This document shows positions 16,238 to 24,988 of a DNA stretch of 27,802 nucleotides, piece by piece (positions within the stretch are counted from its first letter, which is position 1; each line of letters opens with the position of its first letter). Made by a program: the position numbers and the translations under genes. Under the pieces are notes generated by a model. That model was given only the letters and a program-made list of their open reading frames with translations. It was not told the origin of the DNA and made no database searches. The stretch comes from Candidatus Methanocorpusculum equi. Lineage in GTDB: Archaea; Halobacteriota; Methanomicrobia; Methanomicrobiales; Methanocorpusculaceae. Location: positions 1 through 27,802 of the forward strand of contig JAGHSU010000157.1 of NCBI GenBank assembly GCA_018065685.1, written 5' to 3'.

Positions 16238-16251
16238 GGTTAATATAATAT
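16238..16251 (+). promoter_or_regulatory. TATA box of glyS
   Basis: GTTAATATAATATG is centred about 33 nt before the ATG at 16278, supporting that ATG rather than the upstream in-frame start at 16209, which lies before the box. Confidence 0.5.
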
Positions 16252-16277
16252 GTATCCCGACCAATAATTACACACAA

Positions 16278-18002
16278 ATGGCAGAAACAGCAGATACTTA
16301 CGATAAAGTCACCGAACTTGCCAGAAGAAGAGGATTTGTCTGGCCCTCCTCCGAAATCTACGGCTCGGTTGCAGGATTCATCGACTACGGACCCCTGGGT
16401 GCCATGCTCAAGCGCCGCATCGAAAACATCTGGCGCAGATTCTACGTCGTCCAGGAAGGATACTATGAAATCGAATGCCCTACGGTCGGCATCGAACCAA
16501 TCTATGTGGCATCCGGACACGTCGGCGGATTCTCCGACAAAATGTTCCAGTGCCCGCACTGTAACGAGTACCTCCGCGCAGACCATGTTGCAGAAGCATT
16601 CGGGATTCCGCATGCAGGCACCATGTCCAAAGAGGAACTCCGCGAGGTATTAAAGGACAAGGAATGTCCCGCCTGCGGCAAAGTCTTAGTAGACCTCGAA
16701 GTCTTCGACTTCAACCTGATGTTTACCACCTCAATCGGACCGGGGGGACAGAGAAAAGGATATCTCCGTCCCGAGACCGCACAGGGAATGTTCGTTGACT
16801 TCCCGCGGCTTCTCAGATTCTATCGCGACCACCTCCCCTTCGGTGCAGTCCAGATAGGAAAATCCTACCGCAACGAAATCTCCCCGCGGCAGGGAATGAT
16901 ACGCCTGCGTGAGTTCACCCAGGCGGAAGCGGAAATCTTCGTCCACCCGAATGAAAAGAACCACCCGCAGTTTTCCCGCTATGCAGACTACTCCATGCCC
17001 CTCTGCGGCATCGCGCAGCAGGAAAAGGATGAACCTGCAATCGTCAGAACCATGCGCCAGGCAGTTGATGAGGGAATCATAGCAAACGAATATGTTGCTT
17101 ACTATGTGGCAATGACCCACGATATCTTAACAACTGTCGGATTCAACCCGGACAAAATCAGATTCAGACAGCATATGCCCGACGAACGCGCACACTATGC
17201 AACGGACTGCTGGGATGCGGAGGCCTACTCGGACCGCTTCGGCTGGGTTGAAATCGTCGGTATTGCAGACAGAACAAACTATGACTTAAAGGCGCACTCC
17301 CGTGTCTCCGGTCAGAAAAACACCGTTTTCGTTCAGTATGCCGAGCCGAGAAAGGAACACAGAAAAGCTGTCATCCCCAACTTCGGAAAGTTAGGTCCGG
17401 TCTTCCGCGGAAAGGCAAAGGCGGTTGCGGAAGCGATGGCAAATGCCGAGCCTGCTGCAGACGGAATCCACGTAACTATCGACGGTGAGGAGATACACGT
17501 AACCCCTGAGATGTACACGGTAAAGGATGAAATGGAAGATGTCTTCGGAGAAGAGGTCATGCCGCACGTCATCGAACCGTCCTACGGCATTGACCGTATC
17601 TGCTACATGGTTCTTGAGCACGCCTGGCACGAGGATGTCGCAGACGGGGAACCGAGAACTGTTATGCGGTTTAAATCGGCAGTTGCTCCGGTGCAGGCTG
17701 CGGTTTTACCGCTGATGGCACGCGACGGACTTGACACTGCTGCAAAGGAGATTGTATCAGCCCTCCAGAACGAAGGAATCCAGACCGAATACGATGACGC
17801 AGGAGCAATCGGAAGGCGCTACAGGAGACAGGATGAGATTGGAACGCCGTTCTGTATCACCGTGGACTATGACACAAAAGAGGATGCATCGGTCACTGTT
17901 CGTGACCGTGACTCCATGAAACAGGTGCGCATCCCGATAGCAGATGTTATCACGAAGCTTCCGCTGCTCTTAAACGGGCGGCTCGCATTCGACACCCTGT
18001 AA
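16278..18002 (+). CDS. glyS: Glycyl-tRNA synthetase, archaeal/eukaryotic homodimeric type
   Basis: This enzyme charges tRNA-Gly. The 574-residue class II synthetase shows the N-terminal RRGFVWPSSEIYG signature, two Cys pairs (CPHC and CPAC) of a zinc-binding insert around residues 95-140, and motif 2 as SYRNEISPRQG. Motif 3 is the PSYGIDRI segment, followed by the C-terminal anticodon-binding domain. I start at ATG 16278 because it directly precedes the conserved N terminus and because the longer version starts upstream of the promoter. It stands between the carrier cluster and hef, and nothing suggests a link to the carrier cluster beyond adjacency. Confidence 0.97.
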   Translation: MAETADTYDKVTELARRRGFVWPSSEIYGSVAGFIDYGPLGAMLKRRIENIWRRFYVVQEGYYEIECPTVGIEPIYVASGHVGGFSDKMFQCPHCNEYLRADHVAEAFGIPHAGTMSKEELREVLKDKECPACGKVLVDLEVFDFNLMFTTSIGPGGQRKGYLRPETAQGMFVDFPRLLRFYRDHLPFGAVQIGKSYRNEISPRQGMIRLREFTQAEAEIFVHPNEKNHPQFSRYADYSMPLCGIAQQEKDEPAIVRTMRQAVDEGIIANEYVAYYVAMTHDILTTVGFNPDKIRFRQHMPDERAHYATDCWDAEAYSDRFGWVEIVGIADRTNYDLKAHSRVSGQKNTVFVQYAEPRKEHRKAVIPNFGKLGPVFRGKAKAVAEAMANAEPAADGIHVTIDGEEIHVTPEMYTVKDEMEDVFGEEVMPHVIEPSYGIDRICYMVLEHAWHEDVADGEPRTVMRFKSAVAPVQAAVLPLMARDGLDTAAKEIVSALQNEGIQTEYDDAGAIGRRYRRQDEIGTPFCITVDYDTKEDASVTVRDRDSMKQVRIPIADVITKLPLLLNGRLAFDTL

Positions 18003-18041
18003 TTATAAAGCCGAAAATCAATCCGAAAAATCACAAAACCC

Positions 18042-20357
18042 ATGCCGTACATAAGCCGCAGTCACATCCCGGAAAACACCATCGAAGAGCGTGCATACCA
18101 GACAGCAATCGCCGAACATGCTGAAACCGGAAACACCCTTGCGGTGCTTCCGACCGGAATGGGAAAGACTGCGGTTGCTCTTCTGCTTGCGGCAAAACGT
18201 TTGGACTGCGGCAAAATCCTGATGCTTGCCCCGACCAAACCGCTTGTCGAGCAGCACTACAGGTATTTTTCACAAAATCTCCTTTTAGACGAAGGAGACG
18301 TGGTTATGATAACCGGAGAGACAAAGCCGGAAAAGCGTGTCCAGCTTTTTACCTCCTCCAGATTCTGCGCGGCAACACCTGAGGCCGTCAAAAACGACCT
18401 CATCGCCGAACGGTACAATCTAAACGATGTTTCTCTTTTAATCGTGGACGAATGCCATCATGCATCCGGAAACTATGCCTATGTTTTCATCGCAAAACGT
18501 TACAATGAAACAGCAGAGAATCCGCTTCTTCTGGGGATGACCGCGTCTCCCGGGTCGGACAGTGAACATGTCGCGGAGATTTGCAGCAACCTGTCGATTC
18601 AGATTGTGGAAAGCAGAACAGAGGATGACCCTGATGTACGGCCGTATGTACATGAACGTGAGATGACCTATGTAACCCTCGAGCTTCCCGAAGAGCTCTG
18701 GCTTGCGGTTTCTGTTTTAAACAGCATGATTGAGGATCGTATCAGTCAGCTCAGAGCGCTTAATTACCATGTGCCGCAGCGGACGGCTCTTTCCATGAAA
18801 GCCCTGAACGGTGTGCTTGCGCAGATTCAGATGCGAATGCAGCAGAGAGACAGCACCGCCTATACGGCAGTATCTGTGCATGCGGAACTGATGAAGCTCA
18901 GGCACGGGGTAACCGTTGCCGAATCCCAGGGTTCAACTGCACTTAAAACATACCTGCTGCGGCTGCAGGGCGAGGCGGCAGGGGCAGGAAGCAAGGCCTC
19001 AAAACGGATAGCAGCAGACCCACGGTTCCAAAAGATTCTGGCGATGACTGAAGAGTGGACCACGGAGATTCACCCGAAGGCAGAAGCGGTTGTCCGTGCC
19101 GTACGGGAACAGCTGCTCGAGTCCCCCGATGCAAAAATCATTGTGTTTGTCTCCTTCCGTGACAGCGTGCAGATGATGACGGACTACCTGAATGCTGCAG
19201 GGATTGCTGCACAGCGTTTCGTCGGGCAGGCATCCCGCGATTCGGAAAAAGGTCTGTCGCAGAAACAGCAGATTGAAACCATCAGAAAGTTCCGCGAAGG
19301 AGAATATCAGGTTTTAGTTGCAACATCCGTGGGTGAAGAAGGTCTGGATATTCCGGCAACTAACCTTGTGATATTCTATGAAGCGGTCCCCTCGGAGGTC
19401 AGAAGTATTCAGCGGAAAGGAAGAACTGGCAGGAACTCATCAGGTAAGATTCTTGTATTCATCACCAAAGGCACTGCTGATGAAACCTATCGCTGGGTAA
19501 GTGATGCAAAGGAGAAGAAGATGCTCAAAGGGGTTTCCGTGATGAAGTCAGGCGCTATCCCGACACCCGTTCAGACGCCGCAGATTCTCTCAGAAATTCC
19601 TGCAGCAGGAAGTGCCTCCTACGGTCTTCCTGAAAAAAACGGGCAGATGACACTGGCAGACGCGGTAATTGAAGCCGCCCGTGAAGAAAAGGAAGAAGAG
19701 GATGAACGTTCGCGTGTTGTTATTGACAATCGTGAGATGTCATCCAAAGTAGCCGAGGTGTTAAGCAGTCTCGGGGCGCGCGTCTCTCTGATGCACATGG
19801 ATGCAGGAGACTATGCTGCTGGAAGCAGAATTGTCATTGAACGAAAGACGATTCAGGATTTTGCAGATACTCTTGTGGACCGTGATCTCTTCGGTCAGAT
19901 GAAAAAACTCGCAGATTCCGCGCTGCGTCCGGTTCTGATAATCGAAGGAGGCGGGATATCAGACCTTTGCGGTGCCAGGAATATCCATCCGAATGCAATC
20001 AGAAATACGCTCGCATCCATCGCGGCTGACTATGATATATCCATCTTATTCACCAAAGACGCAGAAGAGACCGCGCAGATGATTTATGCATTTGCCCGGC
20101 GTGAGACGGGTGAGCCGCATCCGGAGCGTTCAAAGCATAAAGCAAAGAATGCCCGCTCTGATAACGAGGCAATCATGTACATCCTGACCTCGTTCCCGGA
20201 CGTGGGGCCTAAGGCGGCACGTCTTCTCCTTGGGAGGTTTGGTTCACTTAAAGGGATAATGTCTGCGACAAAGGAAGAGCTGATGTCGGTAAAAGGTGTC
20301 GGAGAAAAAACCGCATCCTCGATTTGTGCAGCATTCGAACACGCCTGGCATGAGTGA
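18042..20357 (+). CDS. hef: Hef-type helicase and ERCC4-family nuclease
   Basis: Hef unwinds and cuts branched DNA at stalled forks; it is the archaeal relative of FANCM and XPF. The 771-residue chain has a superfamily 2 helicase half with Gln20 (Q motif), Walker A PTGMGKT (Lys42) and the DECHH box (Asp136-His140). A conserved helicase C domain follows with the QRKGRTGRNS motif VI. The C-terminal half is an ERCC4 nuclease with Asp562 and the IERKTIQD signature (Glu600-Asp606), then tandem helix-hairpin-helix motifs in the last 65 residues (FPDVGPKAA and VKGVGEKTA). Both helicase and nuclease halves look intact. It starts 39 nt after glyS; TTATAAAG at 18003-18010 could serve as its own TATA box. 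Confidence 0.96.
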   Translation: MPYISRSHIPENTIEERAYQTAIAEHAETGNTLAVLPTGMGKTAVALLLAAKRLDCGKILMLAPTKPLVEQHYRYFSQNLLLDEGDVVMITGETKPEKRVQLFTSSRFCAATPEAVKNDLIAERYNLNDVSLLIVDECHHASGNYAYVFIAKRYNETAENPLLLGMTASPGSDSEHVAEICSNLSIQIVESRTEDDPDVRPYVHEREMTYVTLELPEELWLAVSVLNSMIEDRISQLRALNYHVPQRTALSMKALNGVLAQIQMRMQQRDSTAYTAVSVHAELMKLRHGVTVAESQGSTALKTYLLRLQGEAAGAGSKASKRIAADPRFQKILAMTEEWTTEIHPKAEAVVRAVREQLLESPDAKIIVFVSFRDSVQMMTDYLNAAGIAAQRFVGQASRDSEKGLSQKQQIETIRKFREGEYQVLVATSVGEEGLDIPATNLVIFYEAVPSEVRSIQRKGRTGRNSSGKILVFITKGTADETYRWVSDAKEKKMLKGVSVMKSGAIPTPVQTPQILSEIPAAGSASYGLPEKNGQMTLADAVIEAAREEKEEEDERSRVVIDNREMSSKVAEVLSSLGARVSLMHMDAGDYAAGSRIVIERKTIQDFADTLVDRDLFGQMKKLADSALRPVLIIEGGGISDLCGARNIHPNAIRNTLASIAADYDISILFTKDAEETAQMIYAFARRETGEPHPERSKHKAKNARSDNEAIMYILTSFPDVGPKAARLLLGRFGSLKGIMSATKEELMSVKGVGEKTASSICAAFEHAWHE

Positions 20358-20399
20358 GGGTGTTTAGTCCCGCTGTAACCGAAATTCAGGTAAAAGAAG

Positions 20400-20708
20400 A
20401 GTTGCGTGAGTCGGAGTGATAAGCCTCCTTCTGTTTTAGCGGTATTTGGCTTAGCGTTGTACCCGGGTATTGATCAGGCGGTCTTTTAACCCTGTTTCAA
20501 CTTTCGCCCGCAGAGATTCGCCGTTCCATCGCATACCGGTTTCAGCGTTCTGCATTTCTGCGTCATTACTCCGCCGGATGCGTATCGTTTCTGTTCCAGA
20601 GCTGTGACTCTCGCCACCCGTACTTGCGTACGGCTGCGTGCCTGAAGGCGGGAGGACTTTCCTCAGTGATTATTCACCGTAAACCGCGTGCTCCCTCTCA
20701 CACATCTA
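20400..20708 (-). ncRNA. rnpB: RNase P RNA, archaeal type A
   Basis: The minus strand carries the universal RNase P RNA cores: GAGGAAAGTC (CR I) at 20655-20664 and ACAGAAGGAGGCTTAT (CR V) at 20419-20434. ACAGAAACGATAC and other conserved bits lie between them. The ends pair as P1: GTGTGAG at 20697-20703 with CTCACGC at 20404-20410, extended by GGAG/CTCC after a 2x2 internal loop. The length of about 305 nt suits an archaeal type A RNA. This RNA is the ribozyme that cuts 5' leaders from pre-tRNAs. It is preceded by a BRE/TATA pair (20731-20749) and followed by TCTTCTTTT. The exact ends are estimates from the pairing. Confidence 0.93.
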
Positions 20709-20730
20709 TATTATTTGTCTGCCTGATTAT

Positions 20731-20749
20731 TAATTGTTTAAGTTTTCTC
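20731..20749 (-). promoter_or_regulatory. Promoter of rnpB
   Basis: On the minus strand a BRE-like GAGAAAAC (20742-20749) precedes TTAAACAATTA (20731-20741). The box centre is about 26-28 nt before the predicted RNA 5' end. It sits just after the stop of the aldo/keto reductase gene on the same strand, so rnpB need not depend on that gene's promoter. Confidence 0.55.
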
Positions 20750-20764
20750 CGGCAGAGAGTGACT

Positions 20765-21910
20765 TTATCCAAAGACTCTTCTCGCCCGTTTCATCATCTC
20801 GACAACAGACACCCGGAAGGGGCATTGTGTCTCACACTGTCCGCACTCGATACAATCATCTGCATTTGCAGACAGTGCCCCATAGTGCCCGCGCACAGAT
20901 TCGGGAACATCTTCTGCTGCCAACGCCATGTCAGTCAGTTTTGCTACAAGCGGGATATCGATGTGCGAAGAACAGGGAAGACAGTGGCCGCAGTACATGC
21001 AGCGTCCGGTAATCCTGACTTTGGTACAGGAGGATAATACCGATGCATAATCCTTTTCATCCGGCGAAGCAGACAGTGATGCAGCTGCTGTATTTACCTC
21101 TTCAGGGGTGCTTAGGCCCGGAAGAACCGAGATCACGCCGGGACGTTCCAGGCAGTATGAAATACATGCTGCAGGGGTTAAGGCACATCCGAACGGGGAT
21201 TTTGCAGCATCGAGAAGACTTCCTGCCGCAAACGGTTTCATCACAACAATTCCGACACCGAGAGCTTCGCATGCAGCACAGAGGTCGCGGCGCGCAGAAT
21301 CTAGCCGGCAGGTCTCCTTTGAAAATGCTGTAAACTCCATCTGTTTGTAGATATCAGTCTCTGCATCCTCCATATCATATGCAGGGTTGATGGAAAACAT
21401 CAGAATATCAATCAGACCGGACTCCACGGCACGAAGCGCTGTAACAGGATTATGTGAACTCATGCCAAGATAGCGGATAACTCCTTTTTCCTTCAGGTCG
21501 AGTGCATATCTGATAATCTCTGAGTCAAAGACCGCTGCATAGTCTTCTTCCGTATCAACATAATGAAGCATTCCGACATCGATATAGTCAGTCTGCAGGC
21601 GGGTTAAGAGGTCGGAAAACGAGGATTTTATCTGCTCTATATCACGTGTTCTTTTATACTGTCCGTCCTCAAACACTGTACAGAGATGCCCCTGAATCAT
21701 CATCTTTTCGCGTCTTCCGGATAGAGCAGACCCGATGTTTGACCTCACCTCCGGGTCAGGCATAAAGATATCTATATAATTCATTCCGGAAGAAACTGCA
21801 GCATCAATTACAGATTTTACTTCATCTCTCTTTTTCCCGGAAAGCCATTCCCCGCCGATACCTACAGCACTGATGTCATGCGGTACCCGTCCGCATCTTC
21901 GATATTCCAT
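20765..21910 (-). CDS. Aldo/keto reductase-fold protein with C-terminal ferredoxin domain
   Basis: A 381-residue protein with an aldo/keto reductase TIM barrel (1 to about 270) joined to a 4Fe-4S ferredoxin-like domain. The latter has CMYCGHCLPC and CIECGQCETQC motifs. Asp47 and His116 of the usual catalytic tetrad can be placed, but Tyr is replaced by Asp52 in the DIFMPDPEVR loop and the Lys position by His75. Classical NADPH-carbonyl reduction is therefore doubtful, and an iron-sulphur-linked electron-transfer role is likely (inference). GGAGGT at 21916-21921 places the start at ATG 21910. A TATA-like GCATAAATC lies further upstream. The substrate is unknown. Confidence 0.88.
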   Translation of the reverse strand: MEYRRCGRVPHDISAVGIGGEWLSGKKRDEVKSVIDAAVSSGMNYIDIFMPDPEVRSNIGSALSGRREKMMIQGHLCTVFEDGQYKRTRDIEQIKSSFSDLLTRLQTDYIDVGMLHYVDTEEDYAAVFDSEIIRYALDLKEKGVIRYLGMSSHNPVTALRAVESGLIDILMFSINPAYDMEDAETDIYKQMEFTAFSKETCRLDSARRDLCAACEALGVGIVVMKPFAAGSLLDAAKSPFGCALTPAACISYCLERPGVISVLPGLSTPEEVNTAAASLSASPDEKDYASVLSSCTKVRITGRCMYCGHCLPCSSHIDIPLVAKLTDMALAAEDVPESVRGHYGALSANADDCIECGQCETQCPFRVSVVEMMKRARRVFG

Positions 21911-22015
21911 ACGTTACCTCCTGTAAATGCAGATATATTGGATGCACTGGGATTTATGCGTCTTCATTGTAATCCGGTGAGAAAAAAAGGAAGTGTAAGA
22001 GGAGGAGAGGCGGGT

Positions 22016-23200
22016 TTAGAATTTAATTTTGCGGTACAGCGGTTTTCCGCTCTTTGCATGTTCTTCAATCTCTGCTTCAAGTGCTTTCCTTCTTACCATC
22101 CATTCATTGATTTTTTTCTGAACCATCGGCCGTGTATAAATGCCGACAAACGCGATGAGAAGACCTGCTGCTATGAGGATGATAAATGCAACAATCCCCT
22201 GCATTGTTGTAAGCGGGAACGGCTCCCTCGGGACAACTGTAAGGAAGAAGATGACTGCTCCCTCAAGAATTAATCCGATGGAAAAGGTAAAGAAAGGAAC
22301 AACATAGACACGGTACAGTCCGCTTATGTTATTCTGAACTGTATCAAGGACTTTTCCTCCGGCGGCCACCAGAGCACCTCCGATAAACCAGGGTATTCCA
22401 CCGTAACAGATTGTAAATATGTTATAGAGCAGAGAAACATTTCCTGCATTCAGATAATTAACAACGATGCTTGTCAAACATGAGATAATCCCGATGATAC
22501 ACAGCACTAATGCTGCTATGTAGGCAATTGCTGCGAATCTGCCCCGTTTGATGGATTGTCCGAGGATCTTAAAGAAGGCGATGAGTTTGTCATCAAGGTC
22601 AAATCCTTTGATAAGAAGAATAAGACCCAGAATCCCGACAACAACGAGAAGAGCGGAAACACCCGGCATAAAGAGCGCAACGATTGCCCAGATTACCAGC
22701 AGGAATCCCAGAGGGACCAGGACTCTTTTTGCAAACTTCTGATCTTTGAAGAGTTTTTTAATAACGTAGAACGTACCCTCGATATTTGGAAGCTGTTTTA
22801 TGGTAACACGTACAATTCCAACAACCTTAAGCTGGGACTGGATAATCGGAAGTACATACTCATCCTCTGCACCATCCGAGATTAAAATACACTCGGACAC
22901 TCCCGTCTTTTCAACGACCTCCTCTAAGAGTTTTGCAATTCTCCTGTCCCCCTCAAGCATATTCAGGTGGTTTCCGGAGATTACTGCAACCTCTGCGGAG
23001 TTTCCGCGTGCTATCTCCTCGTCATATGTCTTTATCGCCTGGAATATAGCATTTGTATCTGAATCCTCGGGGTCTGCAATGCCGAGTTTTTGTGCGGCCT
23101 CGAGACAGGCCTCTCTTCCGATGACCGGCGTATCCACTTTTGCCTTGTATCCTACATCATCGTCTCTGTCCACCGAGAGGATAAGTGTGTCTGCGGTCAT
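22016..23200 (-). CDS. DUF373 family membrane protein
   Basis: A 394-residue archaeal protein of DUF373. The N-terminal half (1 to about 155) is soluble with the sequence ILSVDRDDDVGYKAKV and conserved ISGN and SDGAEDE segments. The C-terminal half contains about seven transmembrane helices and ends in a basic tail. The family is found in archaea and has no established function; the Asp-rich soluble domain may bind metal or nucleotide (inference). It starts 44 nt after thg1 on the same strand, with an A/T-rich sequence (23217-23226) about 22 nt upstream, so it may be transcribed alone or with thg1. Confidence 0.88.
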   Translation of the reverse strand: MTADTLILSVDRDDDVGYKAKVDTPVIGREACLEAAQKLGIADPEDSDTNAIFQAIKTYDEEIARGNSAEVAVISGNHLNMLEGDRRIAKLLEEVVEKTGVSECILISDGAEDEYVLPIIQSQLKVVGIVRVTIKQLPNIEGTFYVIKKLFKDQKFAKRVLVPLGFLLVIWAIVALFMPGVSALLVVVGILGLILLIKGFDLDDKLIAFFKILGQSIKRGRFAAIAYIAALVLCIIGIISCLTSIVVNYLNAGNVSLLYNIFTICYGGIPWFIGGALVAAGGKVLDTVQNNISGLYRVYVVPFFTFSIGLILEGAVIFFLTVVPREPFPLTTMQGIVAFIILIAAGLLIAFVGIYTRPMVQKKINEWMVRRKALEAEIEEHAKSGKPLYRKIKF

Positions 23201-23244
23201 TTATCTCTGTCCTGTTTGTTTATATTCTATTTGTTTTTTCTGGA

Positions 23245-23982
23245 TTATATACATGTGGGAGGAACCAGTATCTTTGAGAATACCCAGTTCGCCCCCTCTC
23301 CCGTCTTAAAAAGCGGGAGATTCCGGTCGATTACCACAGTATTTCTTATAACCTGCACGGATTCCCCAGTCAGCGGATTGTATCCGTCCTTTGTATCTGC
23401 TCCCCAGTAGAGAGCAATTCCGCGTCGTTCCCACGCCGGTGTTTTTGCAAGATTAATACCATTTGAAAAGGCAAGTTCATGCAGTTTTTCCGCATTCAGA
23501 CCATTAAGTTTTTTCTGTGCGGCTGCTGCGGAAAGCCCAGAGTCGGTCAGTATCTTCTGACAATAGCCGTTTATGTGGTTTCTCCATGCTTCTGCCTGAC
23601 GCCACGCGAGGTATGCGGGAAACTGAGATTCGGAAACCGGGATGATTCGCGCATCAAATGCAAGCGGGGATGCAGAGGATGCTTCCATGGTGAATGCAGA
23701 GGATGCAAAACCGGCAGAGACTGATACAAGTTTTTCAACTCTGCAGTCAAAAACCGGTTTTGTGATAAAGAGACTAATCTCATCCGAAAATGTGTAGATA
23801 AGGTCAGGAGAAAGCCCTGATTTGCTGAAAAGCAGTTCTGCTGTCTTTACGAACAGGTCTGAAAATTTTTCATCGAACGGTTTGCGGAAGTCTGCTGATA
23901 CAGTATGAAATGACCTTCCATCAAGCCGGATAACAAACGGCATGGTGGTGGTAAGACGGGAGAAAATCTCCCTGTCTTTCAT
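23245..23982 (-). CDS. thg1: tRNA(His) guanylyltransferase / Thg1-like 3'-5' polymerase
   Basis: Thg1 adds nucleotides in the 3'-5' direction; archaeal forms add a templated G-1 to tRNA-His or repair 5' ends. From ATG 23982 the protein has 245 residues. It has the palm motif RLDGRSFH (Asp21), YTFSDEIS (Asp67, Glu68) and the HINGYCQK segment, all needed for catalysis. A TTG extension to 23994 is less likely because the downstream ATG directly precedes the conserved KDREIF start. The gene follows a PRC-barrel gene by 15 nt and precedes the DUF373 gene, and the three form a probable minus-strand operon. Confidence 0.93.
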   Translation of the reverse strand: MKDREIFSRLTTTMPFVIRLDGRSFHTVSADFRKPFDEKFSDLFVKTAELLFSKSGLSPDLIYTFSDEISLFITKPVFDCRVEKLVSVSAGFASSAFTMEASSASPLAFDARIIPVSESQFPAYLAWRQAEAWRNHINGYCQKILTDSGLSAAAAQKKLNGLNAEKLHELAFSNGINLAKTPAWERRGIALYWGADTKDGYNPLTGESVQVIRNTVVIDRNLPLFKTGEGANWVFSKILVPPTCI

Positions 23983-23997
23983 TTCGGTGTACAAAAA

Positions 23998-24267
23998 TCA
24001 GTCTCCAAAAACAGGTTCCTGTTTGAACATCTGTGGAAGGTGGCGGACAATAACAATATCCTCAACAGCCTTTACGATGCGGTACGGAATGATAAGTCCG
24101 GTAAAGTTTTTGGTATCGATAGCTTTTTTGTTAATCTCTGTGAGGGCAAGCCCGCTGACTTTTTTATTGGTTACATCGAGTACAACATCCTCGACCTTTC
24201 CGATATAAACCGCCTGCTCTGAATAGACATGCATGTCGAAGAGTTCGGATATCTGTTTGTTAGGCAT
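23998..24267 (-). CDS. PRC-barrel domain protein, thg1-linked
   Basis: An 89-residue single PRC-barrel domain (AVYIGKVEDVVLDVTNKKV, then LIIPYRIVKAV). It resembles the 83-residue protein at 9874-10125 in fold but not closely in sequence. It starts a probable operon with thg1, 15 nt downstream, so it may help a tRNA-processing step (inference). The promoter TTAATATATATC lies at 24291-24302, giving a nearly leaderless transcript. Confidence 0.83.
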   Translation of the reverse strand: MPNKQISELFDMHVYSEQAVYIGKVEDVVLDVTNKKVSGLALTEINKKAIDTKNFTGLIIPYRIVKAVEDIVIVRHLPQMFKQEPVFGD

Positions 24268-24290
24268 ATAAATTAGTTTTTTATTTTCGT

Positions 24291-24302
24291 GATATATATT
24301 AA
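24291..24302 (-). promoter_or_regulatory. TATA box of the PRC-thg1 operon
   Basis: The minus-strand TTAATATATATC is centred 29 nt before the ATG at 24267, and CGGAA precedes it as a possible BRE. Spacing agrees with a leaderless transcript. Confidence 0.55.
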
Positions 24303-24419
24303 TTCCGTTATAATCCTCAGATTGTCTGTCATATCCGGCAGTTGTCTGACGGACGGGGCTATGAATCCTCCCGTCAAAATAAGCAAAAAAGTATGAGGGG
24401 ATGGAAGAATCCCGGAAAA

Positions 24420-24986
24420 TTATTGGAAGAAGACACCGTCTTCTTTTATCTCATGTGCGGAGAGGACACTTTTTTTCAGATCGATTGCAGCGTCCTTCAG
24501 CGGAACACAGAACAGGAACTTCGGGGCATCTGCAAATCCGTGAAGTCCGATGACAACATAAATATCCGCCTCCTCCTCTTCTGCGAAGTTCAGCAGTTTA
24601 TCATAGGTTTCCTGTGTGGTCCACGGAAGATACGGCTCCCCGTCCTCTCCGATAAACATCTGGCTTCTGTAGCAGGTCACCGCATCATATCGCCTCTGCG
24701 TGCTGTTTGCAAGAATTATGAGATTGGGGGTTCCGGGTTCTCTTACATCGCGCACCGCGCATGAGTACGCGCCTCCAAGACGTTTTTCGACATATGCGGC
24801 AAACACAGCCTGCAGTTCCGGATTGGTATCATCCGGGACATCATTTGGTCCCGGATACCAGATTCCTATTGCGCGTTCAACAGTCCCAAGTATCTGTCCT
24901 TTGGAGAAGGCCTGTTTAAACCGCTCCGCCCTGCTGGAAGTCCGCAGTTTTTTTACGGATTCCGGTGTTTGTTCTTCTTCTGACAC
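24420..24986 (-). CDS. Unknown protein coupled to glutamine synthetase
   Basis: A 188-residue soluble protein. I do not recognise the family. The first 30 residues are charged and probably flexible; an alpha/beta domain follows, with a conserved-looking GIWYPGPNDVPDD segment, hydrophobic strands (PNLIILAN; IYVVIGLHGF) and an acidic helix (EEEEAD). No membrane segment, signal peptide or metal-binding Cys cluster is visible. Its ATG lies only 2 nt after the stop of the glutamine synthetase gene, so the two are cotranscribed and probably coupled. This suggests a role in nitrogen metabolism or in control of that enzyme, but it is inference from position only. Confidence 0.65.
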   Translation of the reverse strand: MSEEEQTPESVKKLRTSSRAERFKQAFSKGQILGTVERAIGIWYPGPNDVPDDTNPELQAVFAAYVEKRLGGAYSCAVRDVREPGTPNLIILANSTQRRYDAVTCYRSQMFIGEDGEPYLPWTTQETYDKLLNFAEEEEADIYVVIGLHGFADAPKFLFCVPLKDAAIDLKKSVLSAHEIKEDGVFFQ

Positions 24987-24988
24987 AG

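Noticed and set aside
20624..21037. Plus-strand open frame of 137 codons after hef
   Set aside because: It runs antisense through the RNase P RNA and into the aldo/keto reductase gene, both well supported; its protein is Cys/His/Arg-rich noise.
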